Under the pieces are notes generated by a model. The model made no database searches, was not told the DNA's origin, and saw only the letters and a program-made list of their open reading frames with translations. Positions 54,185 through 64,000 of a stretch of 64,000 nucleotides of DNA are shown here, piece after piece (the stretch's first letter is position 1; each line of letters opens with the position of its first letter). A program made the position numbers and the translations under genes. The DNA lies in assembly GCF_932526225.1 (NCBI RefSeq), contig NC_064044.1:6350747-6414746 (forward strand). The letters run 5' to 3'. Origin of the DNA: Nematostella vectensis. Lineage: Eukaryota > Cnidaria > Anthozoa > Actiniaria > Edwardsiidae.

Positions 54185-54278
54185 AATAAATATGGTCGGT
54201 CAAACACTGTTCTTTAAACCTCTTTTAAGCGGCCAACTCCAATGTACTGCCGCAGCCAGCATTCCCGAGTCCAATAAA
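54185..54278 (+). terminator. Candidate XRCC5 polyadenylation signals
   Basis: AATAAA at 54185-54190 and again at 54273-54278, about 150 and 240 nt after the XRCC5 stop. Either could define the 3' end. Inferred from motif and spacing only. Confidence 0.45.
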
Positions 54279-54729
54279 TGTATTATTCACCGTTGCCAGA
54301 GCATGTCATTGTTTGATCCATCAAGATAATAATAAAAGTGGCAATTGTGGAAGGATACTTTATAGAACGACATAAGTCACTCACAGATTTATTCACTTTG
54401 GCGAGCTAGTTATATGCTATGTAATGTTTGAATAGGAGAAATCCTATTCAAATAGCTGTCTCCATTTGACATGCCATAACACAAAAGCGAAGGGGTTGTT
54501 TCAAAGATGAAGAATAAAAACAAGTTTATTGATTTTATAAATTTTATTGGCTTTTACTCATCATGGCAATCTTCATTAAATGGTGCTTAAACAGTGCGGT
54601 CTTGCTGTGGTCCGTAGCCATATAAGGATAGTATGCCACTGATGTCATCCCTGAGATGGTAGAGAGTGCTCTGGCAACATGATGCCCACATGAGGGATTC
54701 CTTTACCGACGAGTGCTCCAGGCCCAGAG

Positions 54730-55020
54730 CGTGACCGATCTCATGTGCTGCAACCTGTAACACAATACGATGTCACGCAACAACGTCACGCAATCTTACG
54801 ACTTAGTGCGTGACCGATCTCGTGCTGCAACCTGTAACACAATACGATGTCACGCAACAACGTCATGCAATCTTAAGACTTAGTGCTTGACCGATCTCAT
54901 GTGCTGTAACACAATACGGTGTCATGCAACCACGTCACGCAATCTTACGACTTAGTGCGTGACCGATCTCGTGCTGCAACCTGTAACACAATGCATTGTC
55001 ACACAACCACGCCACGCAAT
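54730..55020 (-). repeat. Minisatellite seeded by the MMP A exon 5 acceptor (3-4 units)
   Basis: Read on the minus strand, each unit of about 80 nt carries TTACAG followed by a copy of the first 26 nt of the last exon (GTTGCAGCACATGAGATC, GGTCACGC). It then has AAGATTGCGTGACG and TTGCGTGACATCG. The copied codons are the zinc-binding HEIGH region. The real exon is the last unit. Copy B carries a diverged counterpart at 61130-61590. Confidence 0.88.
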
Positions 55021-55452
55021 CTTAAATAATTTTCATAACTAACCATTGGAAGGGGAAACCAAATAAACTTACCCCCCCCCTCCCTCCAGGATTATTGCCT
55101 CAATCAATAAGGGGGGATCCAATGAGCACCCAAAAATCTACCTCACGCCCCCTGAGGCGTCCCTCGCAAAAACGACTCCCTCCGCAAAAAAGGGCTAATT
55201 CCATACCTACTATACTACTCCCCTGACTACTAATACAACTCACCATTGGAAGAGCCGCCCGGAAAAGTACATTCTTCTGCCAGGGATGCCACCACTCGTA
55301 CTCGTCAAAATGGATTCTGCCGTCTGGGGGGAAGAACGCATGAGCGAGCACGCCGTTCCAACTATCAAAACTGTCAGAACACTCCTTCCCTTGGGGGACT
55401 CCGGCATGCGTATGCCAGCCAAAGCTGGTGAAGAAGTACAACGCATTAAGTG

Positions 55453-55697
55453 TTAAAGCCGCATTGTCACCAGTTTACTCCCGGAGGTCCGACTAAAACC
55501 TCAACCGTTAAAAGAATCTATTAGAATCCGAGATATTTAACAGGCCATCCGCTCTAGATTATCAATCACATCCTCAAAGAAACTTCCAATAGACACTGCT
55601 TTCCAAATTTTGAAATATTTTTTCCGTATTCCGTTAAAAATCATAGGATATTGTTACGTAACCGAACGGAAGCAAACTGGTGACATTGCGGCTTTAA
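55453..55697 (+). mobile_element. TTAA-flanked MITE, copy 5
   Basis: TTAA at both ends, full inverted termini. It lies in intron 3 of MMP copy A, 28 bp from exon 4. There is no counterpart in copy B at this place, so it inserted after the duplication. Confidence 0.88.
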
Positions 55698-55784
55698 CCC
55701 ATAGAAGATACTCTTCAAATGAAGCGCATTGTTTCACATTCTAGTAAACGGGACCGTTAACGCGGGAAGGGAACAGTATACAAA

Positions 55785-56605
55785 CGCAAGTTGAAAGCAA
55801 GGACCTATCACGCAAGCTGAGAGCAATGGCCTGTCACGCAATTCTGAAGCAGACAGTATCATATCCTGTCATGTAAGTCAAAACCAAGTACCTGTCACGA
55901 AGGCATCTTTGAGGGATTTTTTTCAAATTTCCAGTAATTTTATGAATTGGGGTACCTGTGGCGAGTTGAACCGGAAAAGGGGAGCAAGGATCTGTTACGT
56001 AAGTTGAGAGTAAGGTCCTGTCACGCAAGTTGAGAGTAAGCACCTGTCATGCAAGTTGAAAGCAACGACCTGTCACGTAAGTTTAGAGCAAGGATCTGTC
56101 ACGTAAGTTGTGGGCAAGGAACTGTCACGTAAGTTGAGAGCAAGGACGTGTCACGTAAGTTCAGGGCAACGACCTGTCACGTAAGTTGAGGGCAAGAACC
56201 TGTCACGTAAGTTGAGAGCAAGGACCTGTCACGCAAGCTGAGAGCAAGGACCTGTCACGCATGTTGAGAGCAAGGACCTGTCACGCATGTTGAGAGTAAG
56301 GACCTGTCACGTAAGTTGAGAGCAAGTACCTGTCACCCATGTTGAGAGTAAAGACCTGTCACGTAAATTGAGAGAAAAGAGCTGTCAAGCAAGCTGAGAG
56401 AAAGGACCTGTCACGCAAGCTGAGAGAAAGGACCTGTCACGCAAACTGAGAGAAAGGACCTGTCACGCAAGTTGAGAGCAAGGACATGTCACGCAAGCTG
56501 AGAGCAAGGACCTGTCACGCAAGCTGAGAGAAAGGACCTGTCACGCAAGCTGAGAGAAATGACCTGTCACGCAAGCTGAGAGAAAGGACCTGTCATGCGA
56601 GTCGG
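55785..56605. repeat. 26-bp minisatellite in MMP A intron 3 (about 30 units)
   Basis: The unit is GACCTGTCACGCAAGCTG followed by AGAGAAAG or AGAGCAAG, repeated with small changes (ACGTAAGTTGAG variants at the left). The array ends 20 bp from the exon 3 donor of copy A. No exon sequence is recognisable in the unit. Confidence 0.9.
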
Positions 56606-57427
56606 AAACAGGGACATTACTTCACCTTATCCTGAAGTCCGCCGTTTTCGGGTCCATTGTTCTTGTGAAGTGAAGTCTAGGTGCCGCCTTGGCCTAGATG
56701 CCGAACGCGAGTTTGAACACGCGCACTTGCTCCGACTCGGAGATATCGTCTCCGAACTGGAGGTAGTATGGGAGGTCCGTCTTCCTCCATCGAGTGTAGG
56801 TCTTGAAGCCGCGCTCACGCAGTGACACTCCTTATAAGGTAACGAAAATTGGAAAGACAAATAATTTAACATATATCACGCGCATATCACCAGCATACAG
56901 CCCCGCACAGAACATGATTCATTGCACTGCTACAGTTACATAAATTTTGCATCCATTGCAAACAAGCACGATTTTCTACTTTGTCTGGGTAGGCAAAACG
57001 CGCTTATTTCCTGGTCGGGTTCAAGCGGTTTTGCCCAAGTTGCAGTATTTTTTGCATAATGCACTTGAAGTTTCATTTTTCAATTAAAATTTGTTAACTA
57101 TAACTAATTTATTTTGACACTCCGAATAACATTGACTCGTACCCTTCTCTCCCATAAGGCCACATGACTGATTCCATTACCGTTGTGCATATCCTTGTTT
57201 CCACATTGCTTTTCTTGCATCTCCTTGAGTGTGGCATCGTCCAGTCTACCGGTGACCTTCAGTCCCATGAACTCCTGGTATTTATTGATTGCTTCTGTCG
57301 GTTGCCGAACCTATTTAGGAATTTCTAAAAAAAGGCAAATGGTAATGTTTCTTTGAGAACTACCACGGGTACCAGAGGTTCGAGTGCATCGCCCTTCGTA
57401 CTCAAGACCGGCGTGACATTAAACGAA

Positions 57428-57707
57428 GAATGTGGACTCTAAAAGCACGAAGAATGTGGACTCTAAAAGCACACTAGCATACACACATTGGCACCAGTCG
57501 GGCCAAGACGGGACGCTAGCACAGTCTATTACCGGTGCAGTTCGGCAACCATGGACAGCTGTTTCGTCCTTATTAGGACTCGTCAGTATGGCATAGCCGG
57601 TTTGCAGGGCGACTTCGACTCGAACGAAGTACTTTTAACCACAGCTTAGATCCATGTGGGATCTAGAGCTGCGACCAGGCTAGCGTGATGCCAATTGTGC
57701 GGATCAG
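57428..57707 (-). mobile_element. Partial single copy of the retrozyme-like element
   Basis: It matches the 52829 monomer from TGTGGACTCTAAAAGCACAC to CCAATTGTGCGGATCA. There is a deletion of about 29 nt after GGTTTG, the last part of the monomer is lost, and a short start segment is duplicated (57428-57470). It sits between the divergent MMP copies and ends 16 bp before the start codon of copy B. Confidence 0.85.
57543..57599 (-). ncRNA. Hammerhead ribozyme, copy 3 (one stem I change)
   Basis: Same boxes as copies 1 and 2 (CUGACGA, closed stem II, GAAA, GUC), but the stem I strand reads CCAUA instead of CCAUG, leaving an A-C mismatch next to the core. Activity is probably reduced. Its strand points in the transcription direction of MMP copy A. 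Confidence 0.82.
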
Positions 57708-58575
57708 AGTTTGTTCGTGCTCATGATGAAGTCGTTTGTAGCTGTAGTTGTGTGCGCTTTACTTGCCGTGGACTTGGCGCTCGCGGTGGAGGACAAAAAT
57801 GAGTACGCCATGGTGAGTGATTCACCTCTGAGGCAAAAAGAGACTTTAGCTCGTTATAAATTTTTTTTTAAATTCTACAATTCAGAACAATTTCCAATAT
57901 TTTTTGGAGTCTTATCATAGCCCTAGCAAAAAAAAACATAATTGTTCTTATTGATATTTTTTAAATCAGGACTACTGTCTAATCCGTTGTATCGCGACCC
58001 GCGTTTTCAACACGATTTGTTTTGGTTTTCTGTTCCGTCAGTAAAACCTTTCTGCGCCAATCAGAGTCTCGCTTTGTGCACTTCCCTGGCTTCCAGTGTC
58101 GCGACAGAAAGCCAGGCAACTGCACTAGGCGAGAGATGGCAAGAGTCTGATTGGCTTAGAATAATTTGACTGGCGGAACAGAAAATCCCAAAAGACAAAA
58201 ACAAATCTTGTAGTAATCTGTGTGCAGAGCGGTAAACACCGTCTCTTGCCCTCTATGGTGACAGAAAGCCTTGGACGTCTGTTACGGGCGCCTCTATGTG
58301 TTCTACTAGTCTTCGATGGCTTGCAATGCAAGAACTATAGAAACAAGAATACAATTTATTGTTTCTTTTCTTAGAAATTCCTGAATCAGTTCGGCTACCT
58401 CTCATCGTTTTCTCGTTCCGGCGGAATCCACGACACGACAAAAGCAATCACGAAATACCAGGAGTTCATGGAACTGAAGGTCACCGGTAAACTGGACGAT
58501 GCCACACTCAAGGAGATGCAAAATAGCGATTTGGAAACAAGGATATGCACAACGGTAATAGAATCACTCCTGTTG

Positions 58576-58828
58576 TTAAAGCCGCATTATCACTTTACTT
58601 CCGGAGGTCCGACAGAAACCTCAGCCGTTAAAAGACAAAAGAATCTATTCGAATCCGAAATATTTAACAGGCCATCCGCTCTAAATTAGCAGTCACATCC
58701 TCAAAGAAACTTCCAATAGGCACACTGCTTTCAATATTTTGAAATATTTTTCGTGTTTTCCATTAAAATGTCATCGGAGATTCTCACTTAATCGACCGGA
58801 AGTAAACAGGTGATAATGCGGCTTTTAA
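58576..58828 (+). mobile_element. TTAA-flanked MITE, copy 6
   Basis: TTAA at both ends. The left terminus has a short deletion (GCCGCATTATCACTTTACTT). It sits 21 bp after the exon 2 donor of MMP copy B and is absent from the matching intron of copy A. Confidence 0.87.
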
Positions 58829-58864
58829 GTCAGGGGAGCAAGTGTAGCGCTGTTAGCAGAGAGC

Positions 58865-59085
58865 GCTCTGTTGTGCCTGTGCCTCTCACCACAGGTTTCC
58901 CGGTCGCTCTGTAGTGCCTGTGCCTCTCACCACAGGTTTCCCGGTCGCTCTGTTGTGCCTGGGCCTCTCCGGGTTACTCCCGGTTCCTACGTGAGTTGTT
59001 GTTTCTCGCCTTTGTTCCAAGGATTTTCCTTTGGTTCTCCCCCCCCCCCCCCCCCCCCCCCCCACCACCACCACCACCGATTTTG
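58865..59085 (+). repeat. 41-bp direct repeat, C-tract and CCA microsatellite
   Basis: CTCTGTTGTGCCTGTGCCTC and CACCACAGGTTTCCCGGTCG form a unit of about 41 bp present twice, with a third partial copy. A run of more than 20 C (about 59039-59063) followed by CCA triplets ends the block. It lies in MMP B intron 2. Confidence 0.8.
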
Positions 59086-59635
59086 GTCTTAACTGTTTTC
59101 CTTATTAAGAAATAAGTTATATGGCGGCCTACTTTATGCCTTTAATTCAACCACTTTGGAGCTTGTTACTTTGCGATCTTGTAAATCCAGCATATTAGCT
59201 GCAATGTTAGTGTCTAGCTTCCGAAACTTGTAGGTAAAAGGGTGGGGGGTAAGAAAGAAAAAAAAACCCGATGATAATGGAAAAGGTGGCTATTTAGGAA
59301 ATTTGGAGTTATATGATAGGTGACAATAATATTTGGAACAGTTTACGGCTTGTATAGTTCGTTCTTATATTATAGGGAAGGGGGTAGTAGGGTTAAAAAG
59401 GATTGAAGATGTGAAAAATATTTATAATAATTTGCCTGTCCAATTCGCTTAATCCTATTAGGATTGTCACTGCGTGGGCGTCGCTTCAAGACCTATACTC
59501 GATGGAGGAAGACGGACCTCTCCTACTACCTCCAGTTCGGAGACGATATCTCCGAGTCGGAGCAAGTGCGCGTGTTCAAACTCGCGTTCGACATCTGGGC
59601 CAATGCGGCACCTAGACTCAAGTTCACAAGAACAA

Positions 59636-60045
59636 TGGTATACTATTACTGTAATTAGGTATACTATCCCCTTACAAATGAGATGTACGCCGCAGTATAC
59701 CACCATTTTTCTCTTCAAGAATGACTAATTAGCAGTATTTTTGTCCATCCACTCAACTACCAGTTTTGTGAGACTGTTTGAGCCAGTGCATGCTGGTTTG
59801 ATTACCATACCAGTTCCCCAGATTTTTTCTCCTATTTCTTGGCTGGGAAAAAGCCTGAATACTGATGGTGAACGGTATCTCAGGGTGAAGATTTCATAAA
59901 TGCCTAGTCTATACAACTTAGGTGTCCGCTTTACCGTGTAGAAAAATAAAGAATATACACCCTTTGTTTTTGAAGAGATATGACTATATACTTACCATAT
60001 GTGGATGACCTGTTTTCTTCCTACTTCCAGGATAGTATATGAAAC
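59636..60045. mobile_element. Possible small insertion that replaced the end of MMP B exon 3
   Basis: Starting at GGTATACTAT (59636) the sequence leaves the copy A exon. AGTATACC (59694-59701) and ATAGTATAT (near 60033) are inverted partial matches to that start, as expected of a short transposon end. Neither boundary is certain; a simple deletion is the alternative. Confidence 0.35.
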
Positions 60046-60251
60046 ACAGTTTATATGAGATTTCTTTTGGTATTCATGATTTATCTGTTGCTCTCTTTCT
60101 CCAGTTTTGGTTGGCATACCCATGCTGGTGTTCCTGGGGAGAAACAATGCTCCTCGAGCTTCGATAGCTGGAATGGCGTGCTCGCGCATGCGTACTTCCC
60201 CCCAGACGGCAGAATCCATTTTGACGAGTACGAGTGGTGGCACCCGTGGCA

Positions 60252-60860
60252 GAAGAGGGTTCTCATCAGGGCCGCCCTTCCGATGGTGAGTTATGGTAAT
60301 AATAATGGAGATACCTGTGGTATTTTGGGAGCTCACAGAAGTGGGTTCTCTTCAGGGCCGCCCTTCCGATGGTAAGTTATGATAATAATAATGGAGATAC
60401 CTGTGGTATTTTGGGAGCTCACAGAAGTGGGTTCTCTTCAGGGCCGCCCTTTCGAGGGTGAGTTATGGTAATAATAATGGAGATACCTGTGGTATTTTGG
60501 GAGCTCACAGAAGTGGGTTCTCTTCATGGCCGCCCTCTTCCGATGGTGAGTTATGGTAATAATAATGGAGATACCTGTGGTATTTTTGGAGCTCACAGAA
60601 GTGGGTTCTCTTTAGGGCCGCCCTTCCGATGGTGAGTTATGGTAATAATAATGGAGATACCTGTGGTATTTTGGGAGCTCAAAGAAGTGGGTTCTCTTCA
60701 AGGCCGCCCTTTCGATGGTGAGTTATGGTTATAATAATGGAGATACCTGTGGTATTTTGGGAGCTCACAGAAGTGGGTTCTCTTCAGGGCCGCCCTTCCG
60801 ATGGTGAGTTATGGTAATAATAATGGAGATACCTGTGGTATTGTGGGAGCTCACTGAGTA
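60252..60860 (+). repeat. 86-bp minisatellite seeded by the MMP B exon 4 donor (about 7 units)
   Basis: The last 33 nt of exon 4 (GGGTTCTCATCAGGGCCGCC, CTTCCGATG) plus intron GTGAGTTATGGTAATAATAA and a segment ending GGGAGCTCACAGAAGT form the unit. The exon end is the first unit. Every later unit keeps CCGATG/GTGAG or a close variant. The matching intron of copy A has no such array, so it formed after the duplication or was lost there. Confidence 0.92.
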
Positions 60861-61129
60861 CCCCGTTCAATAGTAAGTTACTTTTAGTATCTAAAAGGTG
60901 TGTGAAGCAAACTTAGAAGGGGTAGTAAAAAAAGGAGAAATAAAAAGAAACGTCGTATCCCCCCCATCCTATGATAAATACCGTACTGGGTCAGAGTAGG
61001 GGGGATGCGTGGAGTATATTTGGGATTTGGGAGTTCATTTCCTCAACATCCCCAACCCCCCTCCCCACTTCCCGACCGATTTTCATAGGAAGATAGGATA
61101 CACCCTTGAGGGGGATGTGACGTGAATGG

Positions 61130-61590
61130 GTGACAATAGTTTGTGTTACAGATTACAGCGTACGTGATCGGTCACACACTATGCCTCAGTATTGTGTGAC
61201 GTGGTTGTATAATGATGTATGGTGTTACACACTGCAGCATATAATGGACAGGTCACGCACTCGTTGCTTGGCAGTGTATTGTGCTACAAGTTGCAGAGCA
61301 TATGATTTCAATCACACACGGGGGCTTAAGATTGCGTTACGATTGAGTGTGGAACAACAGTGTTTAACATTGCGTGACGTTGTTGCGTGACACTGCTGCA
61401 ATCTACACAAAATTAAGCCCTAGTGCGTGGCGGATCTCTAGTCTTGCAACATGAAGAGATCGGTCACGCACTAGGGCTTAAGATTGCGTGACGTGTGACA
61501 CTTGCAGGTTGCCTAACATGAAATCGGTCACGCCCTTAAGATTGCGTGACGTTATTGTGTGACACTTGCAGGTTGCAGCACATGAGATCG
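61130..61590 (+). repeat. Diverged minisatellite seeded by the MMP B exon 5 acceptor
   Basis: Four or five diverged units of 60-100 bp resemble the acceptor plus exon start: TTACAGATTACAGCG, CTACAAGTTGCAGAGCATATG, then CTTGCAGGTTGCAGCACATG at the real exon. GGTCACGCACT and AAGATTGCGTGACG lie between them. The same motifs are in the copy A array, so the array predates the duplication. Confidence 0.82.
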
Positions 61591-61670
61591 GTCACGCCCT
61601 GGGTCTGGAGCATTCCTCGGTAAAGGGATCAATCATGTGGCCGACATGTTGCGAGAGCAGCCTTAAATAA

Positions 61671-62812
61671 ATAAGGATAATAAAGATGCTTATGCAGAGT
61701 CGGCTTTATTCCTCAACCTTGAAGTGATGTAAGTGACTGTAAACAATAATTTCGATCAAAGTTTTCGCCATTTTACCGCAGGGTACCCATTTATTATATT
61801 TGATCAAATTGATATTAACTGAAATTGTACAGTCGTTATATCAATTGAATATATCCTGTTCCCGTTCACCGCCCCCTAAAAGCTCAAGTTTTTTTTAAGT
61901 CTAAGGGCTGGCAGGTATGCAAGCGACAACAATGACTGATAGCCAAAGCCTTGAGTTGCACTCTGAACCAAGTGGTTTTGCTTTTACATGATGCCTCTTT
62001 TATTGCATCATCATTTAAATACATATTACAGCATATAATAAAAAAAATATTTTAAACAAATGTTGAAAAAAGAACTAGAAGCATTCTCTCTGCCACTTTG
62101 TAAAATGTTGTAAATTTGTTGGCAACTTTTTAACTTTGGAAAAATTCTAGGTAATTCTTATCTATTCGGGCATCTTTTTTGGCAACTTTTGGAAATCGGG
62201 GCAACTTTGTGGCATTTTTTTCAATTTTTGGAGCAACTTTTGGGGATTTTTAAAGCTTCCTCTTAAGAAATTTGGAGCATCTTTGGGACAACCCTACTAG
62301 CAGGCCTGTTGCTAGGGTTTTTAAAGATTTTAGTTTAAGGGTTAATTATCATGAAGAGACCATCGGCTTTCCAAGAAACGCAGGGCTATATGCCCGACAG
62401 TCGCTACATTAGCTTTCAAGACCTTTCCTGACAACGTTATTGTAGGGGCAAATGAAATTCACAATTGTCACTTTTATAACGATTTTATTGTATACAAGCA
62501 AGGAAAAACATCCACTTCCGATAACAAAACTCAATTCATATTCGCTTTTCCTTTTTTTCAACAAATATAGAATAATTTCTAGGTCGACAATTTACTGGTA
62601 CCACTAACGCTTTCCTGCAGGCTTGTGCGAAAAAAAAAACTCTTCTGACCAGGTTCCCTGTGTTTTATTCATGGGGACTGGCTCTAGAAAGTTCCTTTAC
62701 ACACTTTCAGCTGTGGTTCATTCAAGTTTTGTTTCCTCAAATATCTGTCGCTAGTTTGATCTATTTACGATAGTTTTCAAGTGCTAATTTTAACCAGTCT
62801 TTTACCCACAAA
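61671..62812. other. Intergenic DNA between MMP B and PDCL3
   Basis: AATAAA-like motifs near 61666-61682 could end an MMP B transcript. Around 62105-62300 a GGCAACTTTT motif recurs imperfectly. No exon was seen. The last 100 bp should hold the PDCL3 5' UTR and promoter; no TATA box is evident. Confidence 0.5.
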
Positions 62813-64000
62813 ATGCAAAACCCTAACGAAGATACAGAATGGAACGATGCATTGAGGAGACATGGAATTATCCCAGAAAAACCCAAAGAAGCCGAGATCT
62901 CGGAAGACCAAATAGTCGATATGCTCGAAAAGACGATCAAACAGAAATGTACCGAAGGAAAACCGATCGAAGATATGAGTTTAGACGAACTAGAAGCGAT
63001 GGAAGATGAAGAAGATGAAGCTATCATTCAACGATACAGGTAAGAAAAACAAGACATTCTGTAGTAACACGGTGTTAGACTGTTAAATTTAATTGGTATT
63101 ATGCGTGAAGTAAATTTTTATTTACGACGAATAAGTTAATTACTGTTGCGATTCATGTTTAGGGTTGTGCATCACTAGTAAAGATAACACAGGTTCATAG
63201 TCTGACTTGAGCTTCTTGATTGATAATAATGAAGGAGGGATAAACTTCCTCATGGATAATAACGATAAACATCATGACACATTTGTTAACCGGAAGTGAA
63301 TAGAAAATTGCCTTATATGGTATGACTTGAAGGACTACAGAAAAGCTGTAGAAATAAAGGTGTTTTTATAAGAGTGGTGGAAACTGGAAAATAAAACTTA
63401 AGTTTTCACATACCCTTGTGAAAACAGACAAGTTTTATTTGATCTCTCTGGCATTAACCCTTCATTACAGCAGTGCCAAACATGGTAGTCTGGAGCTGCT
63501 GCATGCCCCAGTGATGAAAAACACAAGACTAGTTCCAGTACCGCATGGTTAAACCAGTCTTTTTGTTTTTAAATGGCGGCTTTTTACCGGCGAACTGTCA
63601 CATTTTGGCAAATGCTAAGAAACTAGCGCAAAGCTAAGACTATAATTTTCTTTATGACTCCCTCATTATCACACAAATCTGTCATCTTTTGTACAGTATG
63701 GTTTTAATGCTGTACAGTTAGTCAGAACAGCGACTGAAGTCAGCCTCTCGTGCCCTTTACTCGAACGATTCAACACTACAATGGTGTTTGTTTTCGCCAG
63801 AGCCAGCGCATGCGCATAGGTTTTTCAGCAGTGTCTGCACATGCAAGTTGAAAAGAGACAGTAGGCAATAAGAGTAGGGTGTTCTAAAGAAAACATAATT
63901 ATCTATATACTATATAACTGTTTTCAGACATCAAAGATTAGCTGAGTTCAAAGCCTTGCAGAAAACAGCGAAGTTTGGGGATGTCAGAGAAATCTCCGCT
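62813..64000 (+). CDS. PDCL3: Phosducin-like protein 3, N-terminal exons (cut by the window end)
   Basis: Coding exons 62813-63039 and 63928-64000 join in phase (AG/A, Arg). The start [19 protein letters not shown] matches the family's DTEWND-L--GI N-terminus. An acidic coiled region follows, with [20 protein letters not shown]. Exon 2 reads [20 protein letters not shown], corresponding to the RLAEWK...KFGEV block leading into the thioredoxin-like domain, which lies beyond the window. PDCL3 is a cytosolic CCT/TRiC co-chaperone that assists folding of actin and tubulin. About 100 of about 240 residues are visible. The start is the first ATG in frame and fits the family. Donor CAG/gtaaga and acceptor TTTTCAG are good. 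Confidence 0.93.
63040..63927 (+). other. PDCL3 intron 1, no feature recognised
   Basis: Plain intron of 888 bp with consensus borders. No repeat or nested gene was found on either strand. Confidence 0.6.

Larger units (their letters stand above)
54587..57324 (-). pseudogene. Matrix metalloproteinase copy A, broken
   Basis: Exons on the minus strand: 57324-57181 (prodomain), 56830-56626, 55424-55244 and 54754-54587. Readable parts: KYQEFMGLKVTGRLDDATLK; cysteine switch KQCGNKD; catalytic GFKTYTRWRKTDLPYYLQFG; FGWHTHAGVPQGKECSDSF; LAHAFFPPDGRIHFDEYEWW; zinc site [11 protein letters not shown] with the Met-turn Met in SLMWAS; and a final helix DDISGILSLYG. There is no hemopexin domain, so it is matrilysin-like. 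Lesions: a 37-nt deletion with frameshift early in the prodomain exon (144 nt against an inferred 181) and TAG at 56696-56694 where copy B has TGG. No signal-peptide exon was found. It is head to head with copy B. A functional protein is unlikely unless this assembly is wrong. Confidence 0.82.
57723..61670 (+). pseudogene. Matrix metalloproteinase copy B, broken
   Basis: Exons: 57723-57812 (signal peptide MMKSFVAVVVCALLAVDLAL), 58375-58554 (prodomain KFLNQFGYLSS, KYQEFMELKVTGKLDDATLK), 59462-59637 (RRFKTYTRWRKTDLSYYLQF, FDIWANAAPRLKFTRTM), 60105-60285 (LAHAYFPPDGRIHFDEYEWW) and 61572-61670 ([13 protein letters not shown]). Lesions: a 1-nt deletion near 58525 shifts frame at the cysteine switch and loses its Cys; exon 3 lacks the last 29 nt and donor found in copy A, replaced at 59636 by sequence with GGTATACTAT ends; a stop at 61668 removes the last catalytic helix. 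The intact form would be a secreted zinc endopeptidase of the matrilysin type. A spliced remnant or alternative exon cannot be excluded. Confidence 0.78.

Overview
This window is animal nuclear DNA. Its genes are split by GT-AG introns, it is AT-rich, and it is packed with short inverted-repeat transposons and minisatellites. The gene set suggests a cnidarian, probably an anthozoan such as a sea anemone or coral: a secreted FGF, a long-intron Ku80, an intronless class A GPCR, an intronless alpha-1,3-fucosyltransferase, matrilysin-like MMPs and a phosducin-like protein. The species call is inference.

Layout. 1-9.4 kb: no recognisable gene, two MITEs. 9.5-14.2 kb (+): secreted FGF, four coding exons, the first tentative. 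15.3-54.0 kb (+): XRCC5 (Ku80), 26 coding exons that join without a phase error into 739 codons. Two single-exon genes lie antisense inside its introns: a GPCR (21.3-22.2 kb, intron 6) and a GT10 fucosyltransferase (48.6-49.8 kb, intron 22). Intron 19 carries a 2.6-kb element with long inverted arms and a dead LINE reverse transcriptase. Intron 21 carries a 6-kb GT-rich satellite. 54.6-61.7 kb: two MMP copies arranged head to head, each broken by different lesions. 62.8-64.0 kb (+): first two coding exons of PDCL3, running off the window.

Two things stand out. First, a 358-nt tandem repeat in XRCC5 intron 24, with a third partial copy between the MMP genes, encodes on its minus strand a complete hammerhead ribozyme (CUGACGA, closed stem II, GAAA, GUC cleavage site, paired stem I). 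This is the layout of a metazoan retrozyme or a non-autonomous Penelope-like element. Second, many minisatellites here start exactly at an exon-intron boundary, and their unit contains a copy of the exon edge plus its splice site. I see this at XRCC5 exons 5, 9, 12, 16 (donor side) and 24 (acceptor side), at MMP exon 4 (donor) and at MMP exon 5 (acceptor, in both copies). Each such array is a row of decoy splice sites.

A TTAA-flanked MITE family is present in six copies, and two inverted copies bracket XRCC5 exon 18. Many other palindromic MITEs, one tRNA-derived SINE and several microsatellites fill the introns and gaps.
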